Notes: generated by a model not told the origin, from the sequence alone. Positions 51,760 through 60,924 are shown, counted from the stretch's first letter. The stretch is 64,000 nucleotides of DNA from Jeotgalibacillus marinus (GCF_040801915.1 NZ_JBFMIA010000009.1:55474-119473), one strand, 5' to 3'. A program made the numbers and translations.

Positions 51760-51964
51760 CTACCCTTTCGAATAATTATGTATTAATACTATTATATTGA
51801 TATTTTACCTCCCTCACTTTCACAAGTCAAAAGCTCAACAAACACTCCATTACCTGTCAATTCAAATAAAAAAGGACAACTTCGCTCACAGGTGGAGTCT
51901 GCCCAAAATGAAGATGAATTTATCCATCAGTTGTTCGATATTGCTTTCATTTTTCATTTTGCGT

Positions 51965-52005
51965 AAAAAAGCCTAGAAACCATTGGAATAAAAGGTTTCT
52001 AGGCT
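51965..52005 (-). terminator. Terminator of the beta-lactamase gene
   Basis: AGCCTAGAAACC / GGTTTCTAGGCT perfect 12-bp stem with a 12-nt loop; the minus-strand transcript ends in a T run. Confidence 0.88.
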
Positions 52006-52044
52006 CAATAACAAGATTATATGTGAATATTGAATTGTACATGC

Positions 52045-52884
52045 TTATTGTTTGAAATGCTTATTCAATATATCTAAAGTAATATCTTTTGCATTTAATC
52101 CTGTATCATCAATATTGGTAACAAAAACATAGGAATCGTCTCCATTTTCTACAAATCCAACGTACCATCCTACTTGACCATCTGGTCCATCCGGTGACGA
52201 TCCTGTTTTCCCGTAAAGGACATAAGGAGTGTCATCTTCTTGAGCCATCATACGCTTCACTGTTCTCATTATATTATTATCAAAAGGAAGGTCTTCCTTA
52301 TAGAGTTTTTCTAAAAACTCCACTTGTTCCATAGGAGAGATGGCTAATGAGCTGCCTAACCAAAACTGATCTATTCCCCCACTAATGTCTTCATTTCCAT
52401 ATGAAATTTTTGAAAGCCACTCTTGCATCTGCTCTTCACCAATGTCACGAGCCATATCTTGATAGTACCATACTACTGAATATCTCATAGCTGAACCAAG
52501 GGTATTGTCTTCATTCCATTTTTCGATTTCTCCTCTGTCAATGCCATCCCAGTATTTTATTTCGTATTCATTTTCTACTGCTCCAACTTGTAATCCAATT
52601 AATGAATTAGCAATTTTAAATGAAGATGCAGGTGTGTATCGCTCATTTGCTATCTCTTCATTATATACAAAAGTTTCTTCTCTTTTTATATCACGTAAAA
52701 TAAACGTTCCGTTGTAATCGTTAAAGGATTCTTCAACTTCAACTTCTATTTTATTTATATCTTGTGTCTCTTTAACATCTTCTGTGGTACGGACTTGAAT
52801 GGTATACGCAAAGGTAATAACTAATAATAAAAATAAAATAGAAAAGAAATAAAACTGTTTTTTCACTACTATCATCATCCTCAT
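52045..52884 (-). CDS. Class D beta-lactamase
   Basis: A 279-residue protein with an N-terminal membrane/signal segment (about 10-28). Class D motifs are in order: active-site Ser-x-x-Lys in TPASSFKIANS, Ser-x-Val in RYSVVWYYQ, YGN in ISYGNEDISGG, and KTG in LYGKTGSSPDG; WLGSSLAISPMEQVEFL is also typical. It hydrolyses penicillins outside the membrane. Chromosomal class D enzymes are known in Bacillus. No blaR/blaI-type regulator is adjacent. The start codon is uncertain. Confidence 0.93.
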   Translation of the reverse strand: MRMMIVVKKQFYFFSILFLLLVITFAYTIQVRTTEDVKETQDINKIEVEVEESFNDYNGTFILRDIKREETFVYNEEIANERYTPASSFKIANSLIGLQVGAVENEYEIKYWDGIDRGEIEKWNEDNTLGSAMRYSVVWYYQDMARDIGEEQMQEWLSKISYGNEDISGGIDQFWLGSSLAISPMEQVEFLEKLYKEDLPFDNNIMRTVKRMMAQEDDTPYVLYGKTGSSPDGPDGQVGWYVGFVENGDDSYVFVTNIDDTGLNAKDITLDILNKHFKQ

Positions 52885-52899
52885 TAAGTAATATTAAGC

Positions 52900-53140
52900 A
52901 AATTTAGTCAAAGAAATATATGTTCTGTCAAAGATACCCGTTTTGCCGTGAAAAATACGTGATTTATAAGCTGTAAACGTTGGTATGTAAATGATAAATC
53001 ACCATACGTTCATGAATGGTTTATCCTCTTGGCACATCCCTGTCCGGTCTGTGTATACATATTGTTTAGATCTATATAAATATCGTTTAGGTTTGTGTGT
53101 AGCGTTGTTTAATAGGATCTATCGGTAATGTGTGGAACAA
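52900..53140. other. Intergenic region without recognised features
   Basis: About 240 bp upstream of the beta-lactamase gene. A weak repeat of GTTTAG(G/A)T is present near 53060-53095; nothing else was found. Confidence 0.45.
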
Positions 53141-53144
53141 GTAA

Positions 53145-53189
53145 AAGAACACCTTGCGTCAATCATTCCGATCTCTGCTTGGTGTTCTT
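53145..53189 (-). terminator. Intrinsic terminator
   Basis: AAGAACACC / GGTGTTCTT stem with a 27-nt loop, 9 nt after the stop of the small membrane-protein gene. The minus-strand T run is short. Confidence 0.6.
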
Positions 53190-53198
53190 CGGATTTAA

Positions 53199-53447
53199 TT
53201 ATTGACCTGTATCATTAGCAAGCGGTTTTGTCGCTTCTATGGCTTCTGTTGCTACCCCTAGGGCTTTACCTGTTGCTTCTTCGATCGCTTCTGCTAGGAT
53301 GCTAGGTTCTGGTTCTTCGTTTTTTGTATCTAACCAATAAAATACATACGATAATGCAAAAAGAAGAGAGGAATAAAAGAACACGGCTGATAAAGCGGGA
53401 TAGACTAGCAATAAAAATAACAGGGTAAAAAGATAAATCAGTATCAT
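53199..53447 (-). CDS. Small membrane protein of unknown function
   Basis: An 82-residue protein. The first 40 residues form two closely spaced hydrophobic helices; the rest is acidic and Ala-rich (AEAIEEATGKALGVATEAIE). AAGGTGAT precedes the ATG. It lies in a minus-strand run with a small membrane protein and the DUF1002 gene. No family recognised. Confidence 0.65.
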   Translation of the reverse strand: MILIYLFTLLFLLLVYPALSAVFFYSSLLFALSYVFYWLDTKNEEPEPSILAEAIEEATGKALGVATEAIEATKPLANDTGQ

Positions 53448-53515
53448 TGTTAAACATCACCTTTTTTCTTCTCTTGTATGGTGCGGGTTGGCTTTAAGTC
53501 CACCCCACAACGTGT

Positions 53516-53650
53516 TCAGTCATCATCTATTACTCTATATGTTCGATAGATTCCATATGCGATGAAAATCAGATACACCAGCACTGTTATGGAAATCATG
53601 TACAATGTGTCAGGCTTTAAAAGGATCGCAATGATGGTATAGAAGGCCAT
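53516..53650 (-). CDS. 44-residue membrane protein, possibly frameshifted
   Basis: Starts MAFYTIIAILLKPDTLYMIS and ends in a membrane helix and RTYRVIDDD. Upstream, MRKFLQSY followed by HHIRL in a shifted frame would extend the protein in line, so the true gene may begin at about 53692 with one base missing near 53670. Either reading gives a small two-helix protein. Confidence 0.5.
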   Translation of the reverse strand: MAFYTIIAILLKPDTLYMISITVLVYLIFIAYGIYRTYRVIDDD

Positions 53651-53756
53651 CAGTCGAATGTGGTGTAAGACTGTAAAAATTTACGCATATTAGTCCCTTT
53701 CCTGTTCATCGTGACCCGATCCCTTTGAATTTCAGGTAGCTTTTTTGTCTGTTCAA

Positions 53757-54692
53757 TTAGTTCGTGGATTCATCCTCTGTTCCGTCACCAAATAGACCAG
53801 AAATCGCATCTACAAGGCCTTGGAAAAAGTCTTTTACTCCTTGCCAGAAGCCTTCATTATTTACGACTTCTCCAAGTTTGTCCTGAATTTTATTTGAAAG
53901 TTCCCCTAGCTGATCCTTAACATTATCGAAATTGATATTTAAACTTCTCATTTGTTCAAATAGATCGATTAGTCTTTGGCGATCTTCTGCGCTTAAATTG
54001 ATTCCAAGTTTGGCAAGCTGTTCTTCAACGATCGCTTCAATATCTTCACGTGTTGCAGGGTTTTGATCTGCTATGGCTTGTTTGATATCAGCCAATAATT
54101 CACTTACTTTTTCTTCCTCAATACCTTCTTCATTCGCTAAGTCTGTTGCTAAGTTTAATTCATCATTAGCTACTTCTAGTCGTTCGGTATCGAGCTCCTC
54201 ACCACTTACTTCGTATGCTTTATAAATACCTGTTAACGCAGAGTGTCCACTAACCTTGACTGGAGAAGCAACTTGAACGGTTGCATTTTCAATTCCAGCA
54301 GTCAGCAATGCATTTGCATACATCGTGTCTGTCACTTCTGTGATATTTTCAGGGGTCACTTGCTCAATGACGAGGCCTTTTCCATCTTCTTCGCGCGTAA
54401 TTTTTGCAGATGAAAACATGCGAGCATTTCGATCTTCACCGTCAATAAAGCGAACAAGATCTTCTCCTGTAACCGTTATTTCTTCGACCATTTCTGGATT
54501 AGTAACACCGAGCATGTCACGAACTTCCTTTTTTTGAGCATCTGTTAACGAGCCACCAAGTACTAAAATTGGCAAGCCAAATTTTTCATTAATACTATCT
54601 TCGTTATTGTTTTCTGATGCAAACGTGCCATTTATCCCCAAATTTAGTGAGACGATAAAAGCTAGTGCTACCATTGTTAATCGCTTTATCAT
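53757..54692 (-). CDS. DUF1002 family secreted protein (YpuA-like)
   Basis: A 311-residue protein with a signal peptide (about 1-26). The DUF1002 core is VLGGSLTDAQKKEVRDMLGV, VTGEDLVRFIDG and NALLTAGIENATVQVASPV with SGHSALTGIYKAYE. The C-terminal half is helical and acidic. Bacillus subtilis YpuA has this domain and a role in the envelope that is not well defined. GGAG precedes the ATG. It resembles a surface protein rather than an enzyme. Confidence 0.88.
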   Translation of the reverse strand: MIKRLTMVALAFIVSLNLGINGTFASENNNEDSINEKFGLPILVLGGSLTDAQKKEVRDMLGVTNPEMVEEITVTGEDLVRFIDGEDRNARMFSSAKITREEDGKGLVIEQVTPENITEVTDTMYANALLTAGIENATVQVASPVKVSGHSALTGIYKAYEVSGEELDTERLEVANDELNLATDLANEEGIEEEKVSELLADIKQAIADQNPATREDIEAIVEEQLAKLGINLSAEDRQRLIDLFEQMRSLNINFDNVKDQLGELSNKIQDKLGEVVNNEGFWQGVKDFFQGLVDAISGLFGDGTEDESTN

Positions 54693-54835
54693 ATTATCAA
54701 TCTCCTTTTCTTTTAATTAATAAATTTTATTTCCCATTTAACACAAAACCACTAATGTCCTCACAAATAAGACGTTTACAAGGCAATGAAGGTTTCACTA
54801 CATTCACATAAATAAATGCGGAGATTCTCTGCGTT

Positions 54836-56356
54836 TTAGGTTGTCTTTTGTAGATCTGTCGTTAAATGGATCGCTTGCCCTTTGACTTCTTGAGCAAATC
54901 CATCTATTTCGTTTATCGCTTGTTGAAGTGCCTGGACAGATGTCACAATTCCTTCAATGCTTTCATCATTTTGTTTTGCGTGTAATTGCAATACTCTCAT
55001 TTCTGCTCCGACATTTTCACCCCCAGTTGCTGATTCACGAGAGGCCAAAACGACCATATCAAGCTGTTGTTTTAAGCTTTCTTGTAAATGAACAAGTTGG
55101 TCAAATACAATAGAAGCTTCATGAATGGATGACATACTCTTGTCCACTTGCTGATCCGTATGTTTTAGTGACGTCGTTACTTCCTCTTTGGCTTTTAAAA
55201 TGTCTACTACAATGTCTCGAATGTGCGTTGATGCATCAGCTGATTGTTCTGCTAGTTTGCGAACTTCACCTGCTACGATCGCAAAGCCTTTACCATGCTC
55301 ACCTGCTCTTGCCGCTTCAATGGATGCATTTAAAGCTAAAAGATTCGTCTGGTCCGCGATTTGTGTAATGGCATCGAGCGCTTGACCGATTTCATTCGTT
55401 TTTTGCTCAAGATGACTAACAACTTGCACAGAAAGCCTTGAGGAAGCCTGTACATCAGTCATTTGTTGAATTGTTTCTGCTAAGTTTTCTTTATTTGTTG
55501 TCGCTACTTGAATGACTTCATCTGTCAGTTCAAACATGTCATCTGAACGACTAGAAACACCTTGGACTTCTCCAACAATACGGTGCATATTCGCCTCTGT
55601 TTGACTTGTTGACTCACGATAACGCTCAGCAACGGCCTCCATTTTCTCAACCTGCTCACCCACTTGGCTGACTGCTTGAGTCGATCCTGACAAATGGGAA
55701 GATAATTCATTTACCTTTTCTTCAAGACGGTGCGCTGACTTTTCTACCTTTTGCAACACACCGCTAAGTGCTACCTGCAATTGTTCACTATCCTCCACTT
55801 TCATACGTGAGCGTTGAGCAGCAATTAGTAAAACAAGCCCAATTAACACGTACTGAGCAACGTAGTATACCCCTGTTAAAATAGAATTCTGCATACTTGT
55901 TTCAACAATCATTGGATCAGCAAACACAAGGTGAGTAAATTGAGCTACGACAAGTAAAATCGATGAGGCAATCAGTGACCCTTTCATCCATTTCGCATCG
56001 GCATATAGTGCCGCAATACCGAGTGGCACAAACCATAAAAACGGGACATTCACCCAACCTTTTGTATAAAAGAAAAATGCTAAAATAATTGTTGATAGGA
56101 TGGACACTTGTTTAAAGTATATTGGAGACGAAGAAATTTTATAATAGCATGCTGGCACGAGCAATAATAAAAACTGAACGTTGTAAATGATATTTATGAC
56201 GGTCCACTCTGGTATGCCATACATGACCACTTGCACCACCATGTTGATGATCATTAATACCGAAGCAAAAATAAAAATTTTACATAGCAAAGTCGATAAG
56301 CGCTCTTCAGAAAATCGATTTTCATTAACTGTTTGACTGTTCAATACTTTCCCCAA
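54836..56356 (-). CDS. Methyl-accepting chemotaxis protein with integral membrane sensor
   Basis: A 506-residue receptor. About six membrane helices lie in residues 25-185 with very short loops, so it lacks the usual extracellular ligand domain. A coiled-coil signalling domain follows (about 230-500), with the conserved hairpin tip ASIEAARAGEHGKGFAIVA. No HAMP domain is evident. It probably senses a membrane or intramembrane signal and controls CheA. Monocistronic. Confidence 0.9.
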   Translation of the reverse strand: MGKVLNSQTVNENRFSEERLSTLLCKIFIFASVLMIINMVVQVVMYGIPEWTVINIIYNVQFLLLLVPACYYKISSSPIYFKQVSILSTIILAFFFYTKGWVNVPFLWFVPLGIAALYADAKWMKGSLIASSILLVVAQFTHLVFADPMIVETSMQNSILTGVYYVAQYVLIGLVLLIAAQRSRMKVEDSEQLQVALSGVLQKVEKSAHRLEEKVNELSSHLSGSTQAVSQVGEQVEKMEAVAERYRESTSQTEANMHRIVGEVQGVSSRSDDMFELTDEVIQVATTNKENLAETIQQMTDVQASSRLSVQVVSHLEQKTNEIGQALDAITQIADQTNLLALNASIEAARAGEHGKGFAIVAGEVRKLAEQSADASTHIRDIVVDILKAKEEVTTSLKHTDQQVDKSMSSIHEASIVFDQLVHLQESLKQQLDMVVLASRESATGGENVGAEMRVLQLHAKQNDESIEGIVTSVQALQQAINEIDGFAQEVKGQAIHLTTDLQKTT

Positions 56357-56548
56357 CTTTCTCTTTATCGATGATAAATAAATTATACTTTATCCCCACC
56401 TTTAAAATAAACGTATTTTACCTTTATATTCTTTGAATTTCACATTTTCAAAAATTTACAAATGGATTGTCCTATTAATAACTTTTCTTAGAATTATTGA
56501 ACCCTATCGCTTATGATTAACTTATTAAATAGAATTGGGGGATGAACG

Positions 56549-57466
56549 ATGAGAATACTAATTGTTGGTGCAGGAGCGATCGGCGGTTATTTTGGTGGTC
56601 GCTTGGTTGAAAAAGGGGAGGATGTTACGTTTCTTGTCCGTAAAAAAAGAAAGCAGCAACTAGAACAATCAGGCCTAAAAATTACAAGTGTACACGGAGA
56701 TATGGAAGCAACACCTACATTACTTTTGTCCGGTGAGGATTGCACACCATTTGATGTGGTCCTACTATCCATTAAATCGTACCAGCTTGAGGGAGCGATT
56801 AATGATCTTAAACCGTATGTTAGTACAGACACGATGATTGTTCCTCTATTAAACGGAATCTCCCATATAAAAAAATTGGTGGAGGCATTTGGAGAGGATT
56901 CCGTGCTTGGAGGTTTATGCTTTATCGAAACAACATTAGATTCAGATGGCACCATCGTTCAATCCAGCCCAATCCATGATCTTATATTCGGTGAACGGGA
57001 CGGTCAAGTTACAGAAAGAATTCGCAAACTTGAAGCATTATTTAGCGATACGAGGGCAACGTTTCAATTAAGTAAAAACATCAATCAAGATATGTGGCAT
57101 AAATATTCATTTATTACAGCTCTATCTGGCGTAACGAGCTTATTTCGAGCACCCATTGGACCCATTCGTGAACAAGAATCTGGTTTCAGAATGACTGCAG
57201 ATTTATTGAATGAAATCTCTACTGTGATGAAAAAAGTGAATGCACCGATTAAAAGCAATCTACCAGAGCTTCAACTTGAAAAAATGCTCCAAATGGGGCA
57301 TTCGATGAAGTCTTCTATGCAACGAGATATGGAAAAATCATTCCCAACTGAAGCCGATCACTTGCAAGGATTTCTATTAGAAAAAGCGTTAGAGCATCAA
57401 GTCGAAACACCGATTTTACATGCTGTCTATGCGAATTTAAAAATATACGAGGCTCTATTGGATTAA
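56549..57466 (+). CDS. panE: 2-dehydropantoate 2-reductase
   Basis: A 305-residue Rossmann-fold reductase. The N-terminal NADPH loop is VGAGAIGGYFGGRL, the catalytic Lys lies in LLSIKSYQLEGAI, and the C-terminal helical domain has MWHKYSFITALSGVTSL and QRDMEKSFPTEADHLQG. It reduces ketopantoate to pantoate for coenzyme A synthesis. Paralogues with other substrates exist. GGGGGATG precedes the start. Confidence 0.9.
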   Translation: MRILIVGAGAIGGYFGGRLVEKGEDVTFLVRKKRKQQLEQSGLKITSVHGDMEATPTLLLSGEDCTPFDVVLLSIKSYQLEGAINDLKPYVSTDTMIVPLLNGISHIKKLVEAFGEDSVLGGLCFIETTLDSDGTIVQSSPIHDLIFGERDGQVTERIRKLEALFSDTRATFQLSKNINQDMWHKYSFITALSGVTSLFRAPIGPIREQESGFRMTADLLNEISTVMKKVNAPIKSNLPELQLEKMLQMGHSMKSSMQRDMEKSFPTEADHLQGFLLEKALEHQVETPILHAVYANLKIYEALLD

Positions 57467-57517
57467 GTCTTCGGAACCCGTTCATTTTCAGAAGAAACAG
57501 GCATCCTATGGTGAGGC

Positions 57518-57573
57518 TTGGCTATTTTTGCGACTTTCTTGTATAATGGATTTAAAGTAACTTTTTGTAACTT
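57518..57573 (+). promoter_or_regulatory. Promoter and operator of the HxlR-family gene
   Basis: TTGGCT near 57518 and TATAAT at 57542-57547 form a SigA-type promoter. Just downstream, AAGTAAC-N5-GTAACTT (57555-57573) forms an imperfect inverted repeat that recurs perfectly at 59963-59981. It suggests autoregulation. Confidence 0.6.
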
Positions 57574-57618
57574 TGTATCTTGAAATTTCAGTCTAATATA
57601 TATAAGGAGGGGGCCACA

Positions 57619-57957
57619 TTGCCCACACCACTTTGCCCCAAATATGAACAAGCCTTTCAACTGCTTGGTAAGCGCTGGAATGGTGTCATCATTCGTGTGC
57701 TTTCGAATAGCCCTAAACGCTTTTCAGAAATAGCAGAGCCGATCCCACAGATCAGCAATAAAATCTTGACCGAACGTTTAAAAGAACTAGAAGCACACGG
57801 CATTATTGTGCGAGAAGTATACCCAGAGATGCCTGTACGAATCGAATATCGATTAACAGACAAAGGGCATTCACTCACCCCTATTTTAGATGAAGTACAA
57901 AAATGGGCGGACGAATGGCTAAGTCAAAAAGAATCATGTGGAAAGTCAGCCAAATGA
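57619..57957 (+). CDS. HxlR-family transcriptional regulator
   Basis: A 112-residue winged-helix protein of the HxlR/YodB type. It has an N-terminal Cys (PTPLCPKYEQAFQLLGKRWN), recognition region RFSEIAEPIPQISNKILTER, and a wing ending RIEYRLTDKGHSL. Members sense quinones or other electrophiles through the conserved N-terminal cysteine. The TTG at 57619 follows AAGGAGG. Matching inverted repeats lie in its own promoter and before the YceI gene. Confidence 0.9.
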   Translation: MPTPLCPKYEQAFQLLGKRWNGVIIRVLSNSPKRFSEIAEPIPQISNKILTERLKELEAHGIIVREVYPEMPVRIEYRLTDKGHSLTPILDEVQKWADEWLSQKESCGKSAK

Positions 57958-57971
57958 TGGCTGACTTTTTT
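57944..57971 (+). terminator. Intrinsic terminator overlapping the stop codon
   Basis: AGTCAGCCA / TGGCTGACT with a short loop and TTTTTT; the TGA of the regulator gene lies in the loop. Confidence 0.88.
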
Positions 57972-57974
57972 ATT

Positions 57975-58290
57975 ATGTGTATTTTCACTACCATTGTTCT
58001 TTCACACTTTAACTCAACTGCTTCTCCATTCGTTTAATTTTCACTTGGTGATTTTTCGAAAATGATACTCGTCTTTACACGATTCTTGTTTCGGAACTTT
58101 TTGCACCCAGTGGTACTTAATCTGAAAAAACAGAACTTAGTATCAAATACTTGTTCATTTCTCCATAGAGACATGAAAACCACTAAGAGATCGTATACAT
58201 ACACGAACACGATCGATCTATTACCTTCATACACTATAAAGAAGAATTTCTTATCGAGTAGAGGTTATTGAATTTAAAAATATATGAAAG
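57975..58290. other. Intergenic region without recognised features
   Basis: About 315 bp before the FAD oxidoreductase gene. No HxlR-type inverted repeat, riboswitch or small ORF with a ribosome site was seen. Confidence 0.5.
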
Positions 58291-58299
58291 GTGAGTTAA

Positions 58300-59643
58300 A
58301 TGAAACAGAAAACAAAATTAACTGGAACTGTAATTTTCCCAAATGATCCTGCATATCAGCAAGCGCGTATGAACTGGAATCCGTTCACCAATGCGTTTCC
58401 CATAGTTTTTGTTTTTGCACAACAAAAAGAAGACGTAGCAAATGCTGTTAAGTGGGCACGTGAAAATAATGTATCCATTCGGATGCGTAGTGGACGACAT
58501 TCATTGGCAAAAGATTTTTCACAGGTAGATGGTGGAATAGTCATAGATGTCAGTCAAATGAGAAATGTTATGTTAGATAAAGAAAATGGAACTGCCACTG
58601 TAGAAGCTGGGATACGTGTAGGGCCTCTTGTAAAGATGCTTGCTCAGAAAGGCGTTTTAGCTCCTTTTGGAGATAGCCCGACCGTTGGCATAGGTGGAAT
58701 CAGTACAGGTGGAGGAATTACAGTTGTTCAGCGTACAACCGGGCTAATCTCTGATAATATTTTATCTGCCACTATCGTTGATGCCAACGGGAAGATACTC
58801 TCTGTCAGTGAAAATAACAATCCAGACCTCTTGTGGGCTATCCGAGGAGGTGGAGGAGGTAATTTCGGCATTATCACTTCCTATACATTTAAAGTTCGAA
58901 CTGCACCTTTTCAAGTTGGAATATATGAAATCATTTGGCCGTGGGAACAATTGGAAGAAGTGATTGGTGTATGGCAGAAATGGTCTCCATCTGTTGATGA
59001 AAGATTAGGTTCAATATTAGAGGTGTTTTCAAAAACGAATGGCTTACTCAAATCGCAGGGAATTTTCCTCGGTTCTAAAACGGAACTGGAAAAGTTACTA
59101 GAACCTTTGACAGGTGTTGGAACTCCGATCAAGGTAATTATTGAAGAAGTTTCACTACCGGAAGCTATAGAATTTTGGATACCTAATAAACCACTATTTG
59201 ACACAGATAATTCTACATGGTCATCTGCCTGGGCCGAGCAAATCTTGCCTCAAGAAGGACTCAAAGAGATTAGAGATTTTCTAGAAAAAGCAACTGGAAG
59301 CTCTAATTTCTTTTTCCTTAACTCAGGGGGCGCTATGAACCGTGTACCTTCCGAGGAGACAGCTTTCTTTTGGCGAAATACAAAATATTATATGGAATGG
59401 AATGCTAAATGGACGAAAGATTCTGAAGCCCAAAAGAATATCGAATTGGTTCAAAGCACACGTACAGATCTAACTCCCTATGTAATCGGCTCATATGTCA
59501 ACGTACCTGACTTAAGCATTAAAAATTACGGTCAAGAATACTATGGTGATAATTTTGCCCGACTTCAACAAGTCAAAGCAAAACATGACCCTGAAAATAT
59601 TTTCAACTTTGCACAGAGTATTCCTCCTGCTTCTACTTGCTAA
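58300..59643 (+). CDS. FAD-linked oxidoreductase (BBE-like, PCMH-type FAD domain)
   Basis: A 447-residue enzyme. The FAD domain has RMRSGRHSLAKDFSQVDGGI (the His is the usual covalent FAD site), TVEAGIRVGPL and DLLWAIRGGGGGNFGIITSY. The C-terminal BBE segment ends RLQQVKAKHDPENIFNF. The Cys that gives a second covalent FAD link in many relatives is replaced (GIGGISTGGG), so a single link is likely. Such enzymes oxidise sugars, alcohols or secondary metabolites. No signal peptide. GAAAGGTGAG precedes the ATG. Confidence 0.88.
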   Translation: MKQKTKLTGTVIFPNDPAYQQARMNWNPFTNAFPIVFVFAQQKEDVANAVKWARENNVSIRMRSGRHSLAKDFSQVDGGIVIDVSQMRNVMLDKENGTATVEAGIRVGPLVKMLAQKGVLAPFGDSPTVGIGGISTGGGITVVQRTTGLISDNILSATIVDANGKILSVSENNNPDLLWAIRGGGGGNFGIITSYTFKVRTAPFQVGIYEIIWPWEQLEEVIGVWQKWSPSVDERLGSILEVFSKTNGLLKSQGIFLGSKTELEKLLEPLTGVGTPIKVIIEEVSLPEAIEFWIPNKPLFDTDNSTWSSAWAEQILPQEGLKEIRDFLEKATGSSNFFFLNSGGAMNRVPSEETAFFWRNTKYYMEWNAKWTKDSEAQKNIELVQSTRTDLTPYVIGSYVNVPDLSIKNYGQEYYGDNFARLQQVKAKHDPENIFNFAQSIPPASTC

Positions 59644-59661
59644 TCACAGATGAAAATGATA

Positions 59662-59691
59662 AAAAGGGCTTCCTTAACTGATAGCCCTTTT
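59662..59691 (+). terminator. Intrinsic terminator
   Basis: AAAAGGGCT / AGCCCTTTT stem with a 12-nt loop, 19 nt after the oxidoreductase stop. Confidence 0.85.
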
Positions 59692-59784
59692 ATTTTGGAT
59701 GAAGTACAGAGCCTCGAGTTTATTTGCTTCTTACCTGGTAATGGTTACAGCCTACCCACAGTATTAGTTGGTAAAAAAGTGTCT

Positions 59785-59803
59785 AAGTTACAATTTGTAT
59801 ACA
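59785..59803 (+). promoter_or_regulatory. Degenerate HxlR-type half-site
   Basis: AAGTTAC-N5-GTATACA keeps one half of the operator seen at 59963-59981. It lies 130 nt before the YceI promoter and may be an auxiliary site or chance. Confidence 0.35.
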
Positions 59804-59915
59804 TACAATGAAAATCGAGAAACTCACCTTGATCGGCCCAAAGATATTTAGGGATTATTTTCATAAAACACAAAGTTTAAAAATCTCAATTTCGAGAATT
59901 TTTCATTTGAAGTAG

Positions 59916-59981
59916 TTGACATACTAAAACTAAGGTTGTATTATTAATTACAAATAACAACTAAGTTACTTATTGTAACTT
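59916..59981 (+). promoter_or_regulatory. Promoter and operator of the YceI gene
   Basis: TTGACA (59916-59921), 17 nt, TATTAT (59939-59944): a strong SigA promoter. The perfect inverted repeat AAGTTAC-N5-GTAACTT (59963-59981) lies between it and the ribosome site, where a bound HxlR-type repressor would block transcription. Confidence 0.75.
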
Positions 59982-59998
59982 TTAAGGAGGAATTTTTT

Positions 59999-60526
59999 AT
60001 GACAAAGAGATGGGCAGTAGATGCAGCACACTCAGGTATAGATTTTTCTGTAAAACACATGATGATCTCACGTGTAAAAGGTTCATTCAATGATTTCACA
60101 GCAAACATGGAAGCAGATGTAAATGATCTTTCAACAGCAAAAATTGACTTCATAATTGATGTAAATAGTATTGATACACGAAACACAGACCGTGACAATC
60201 ACTTACGTTCAGGAGATTTCTTCGATACTGAAAACTACCCAGCAATCAAGTTCAATTCAACCGACATTAAAAAAGTTGGCGATGACGAGTATGAACTTAC
60301 TGGTGATGTAACAATTAAAGAAACAACGAAAAAAGAAACATTCAAAGTTGAATTCGAAGGCTCTGGAAAAGATCCTTGGGGGAACGAAAAGGTTGGTTTC
60401 ACTGCAGACGGAAAACTTAACCGTAAAGAGTATGGCCTAGCGTGGAACCAGGTTCTTGAAACAGGTGGCATCATGGTTGGCGAAGATATAAAAATCAACC
60501 TGCAAATTCAAGCACAAGAAGCTTAA
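59999..60526 (+). CDS. YceI-family lipid-binding protein
   Basis: A 175-residue lipocalin-like protein with the YceI pattern: WAVDAAHSGIDFSVKHMMIS, VNSIDTRNTDRDNHLRSGDF, FFDTENYPAIKF and NRKEYGLAWNQ. YceI proteins bind long polyisoprenoids such as quinones in a beta-barrel. There is no signal peptide, so it is cytoplasmic. AAGGAGG precedes the ATG. The shared operator ties it to the HxlR-type regulator, consistent with a quinone response. Confidence 0.92.
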   Translation: MTKRWAVDAAHSGIDFSVKHMMISRVKGSFNDFTANMEADVNDLSTAKIDFIIDVNSIDTRNTDRDNHLRSGDFFDTENYPAIKFNSTDIKKVGDDEYELTGDVTIKETTKKETFKVEFEGSGKDPWGNEKVGFTADGKLNRKEYGLAWNQVLETGGIMVGEDIKINLQIQAQEA

Positions 60527-60531
60527 CATAG

Positions 60532-60566
60532 AAAAAGTCGTGTTCGATTTTTGAACACGGCTTTTT
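60532..60566 (+). terminator. Intrinsic terminator
   Basis: AAAAAGtCGTGTTC / GAACACGgCTTTTT, a 14-bp stem with one mismatch, just after the YceI gene. Confidence 0.88.
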
Positions 60567-60720
60567 AGTTTTAGATGCAACCGCCTATTTGGTTGGTCTA
60601 TTCCCTCACGAATAATAATAAGTAAATTTCCAGAAAAATGTTTTCAACACCTTTTGCATATTTTTCACGCTTTGTTCAATCCTAAAATGAACACATTATA
60701 AGCGAAAGGAGTCGAAAGCT

Positions 60721-60912
60721 TTGTCTAAAAAAACTGATAAAACAAACGACTATAGTGAGGAATTTGGAGATGAAGTAATCCAGCGTCAAATCCAAGAAGT
60801 GTATCAAGAAGGAACCATTGATGAACAAGGAGCCCAACACGGCTATTCCAAATCGCCAGGTTCTGTTAAAGGAAACAAAAAAAATGATGGACCAAACTAT
60901 CCAGCCACTTAA
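60721..60912 (+). CDS. Small hydrophilic protein of unknown function
   Basis: A 63-residue acidic, probably unstructured protein (GDEVIQRQIQEVYQEGTIDE, then GYSKSPGSVKGNKKNDGPNY). TTG start with AAAGGAG 8 nt upstream. It somewhat resembles small Bacillaceae proteins of the YozQ/DUF4025 kind, but the match is not firm. It may be a stress- or spore-related small protein. Confidence 0.6.
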   Translation: MSKKTDKTNDYSEEFGDEVIQRQIQEVYQEGTIDEQGAQHGYSKSPGSVKGNKKNDGPNYPAT

Positions 60913-60924
60913 ACTTAAAGCACA

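Noticed and set aside
57463..57660. Minus-strand frame with a WCGQCG motif that looks like thioredoxin.
   Set aside because: It is antisense to the promoter and first codons of the HxlR gene, has no thioredoxin fold around the motif and no ribosome site.
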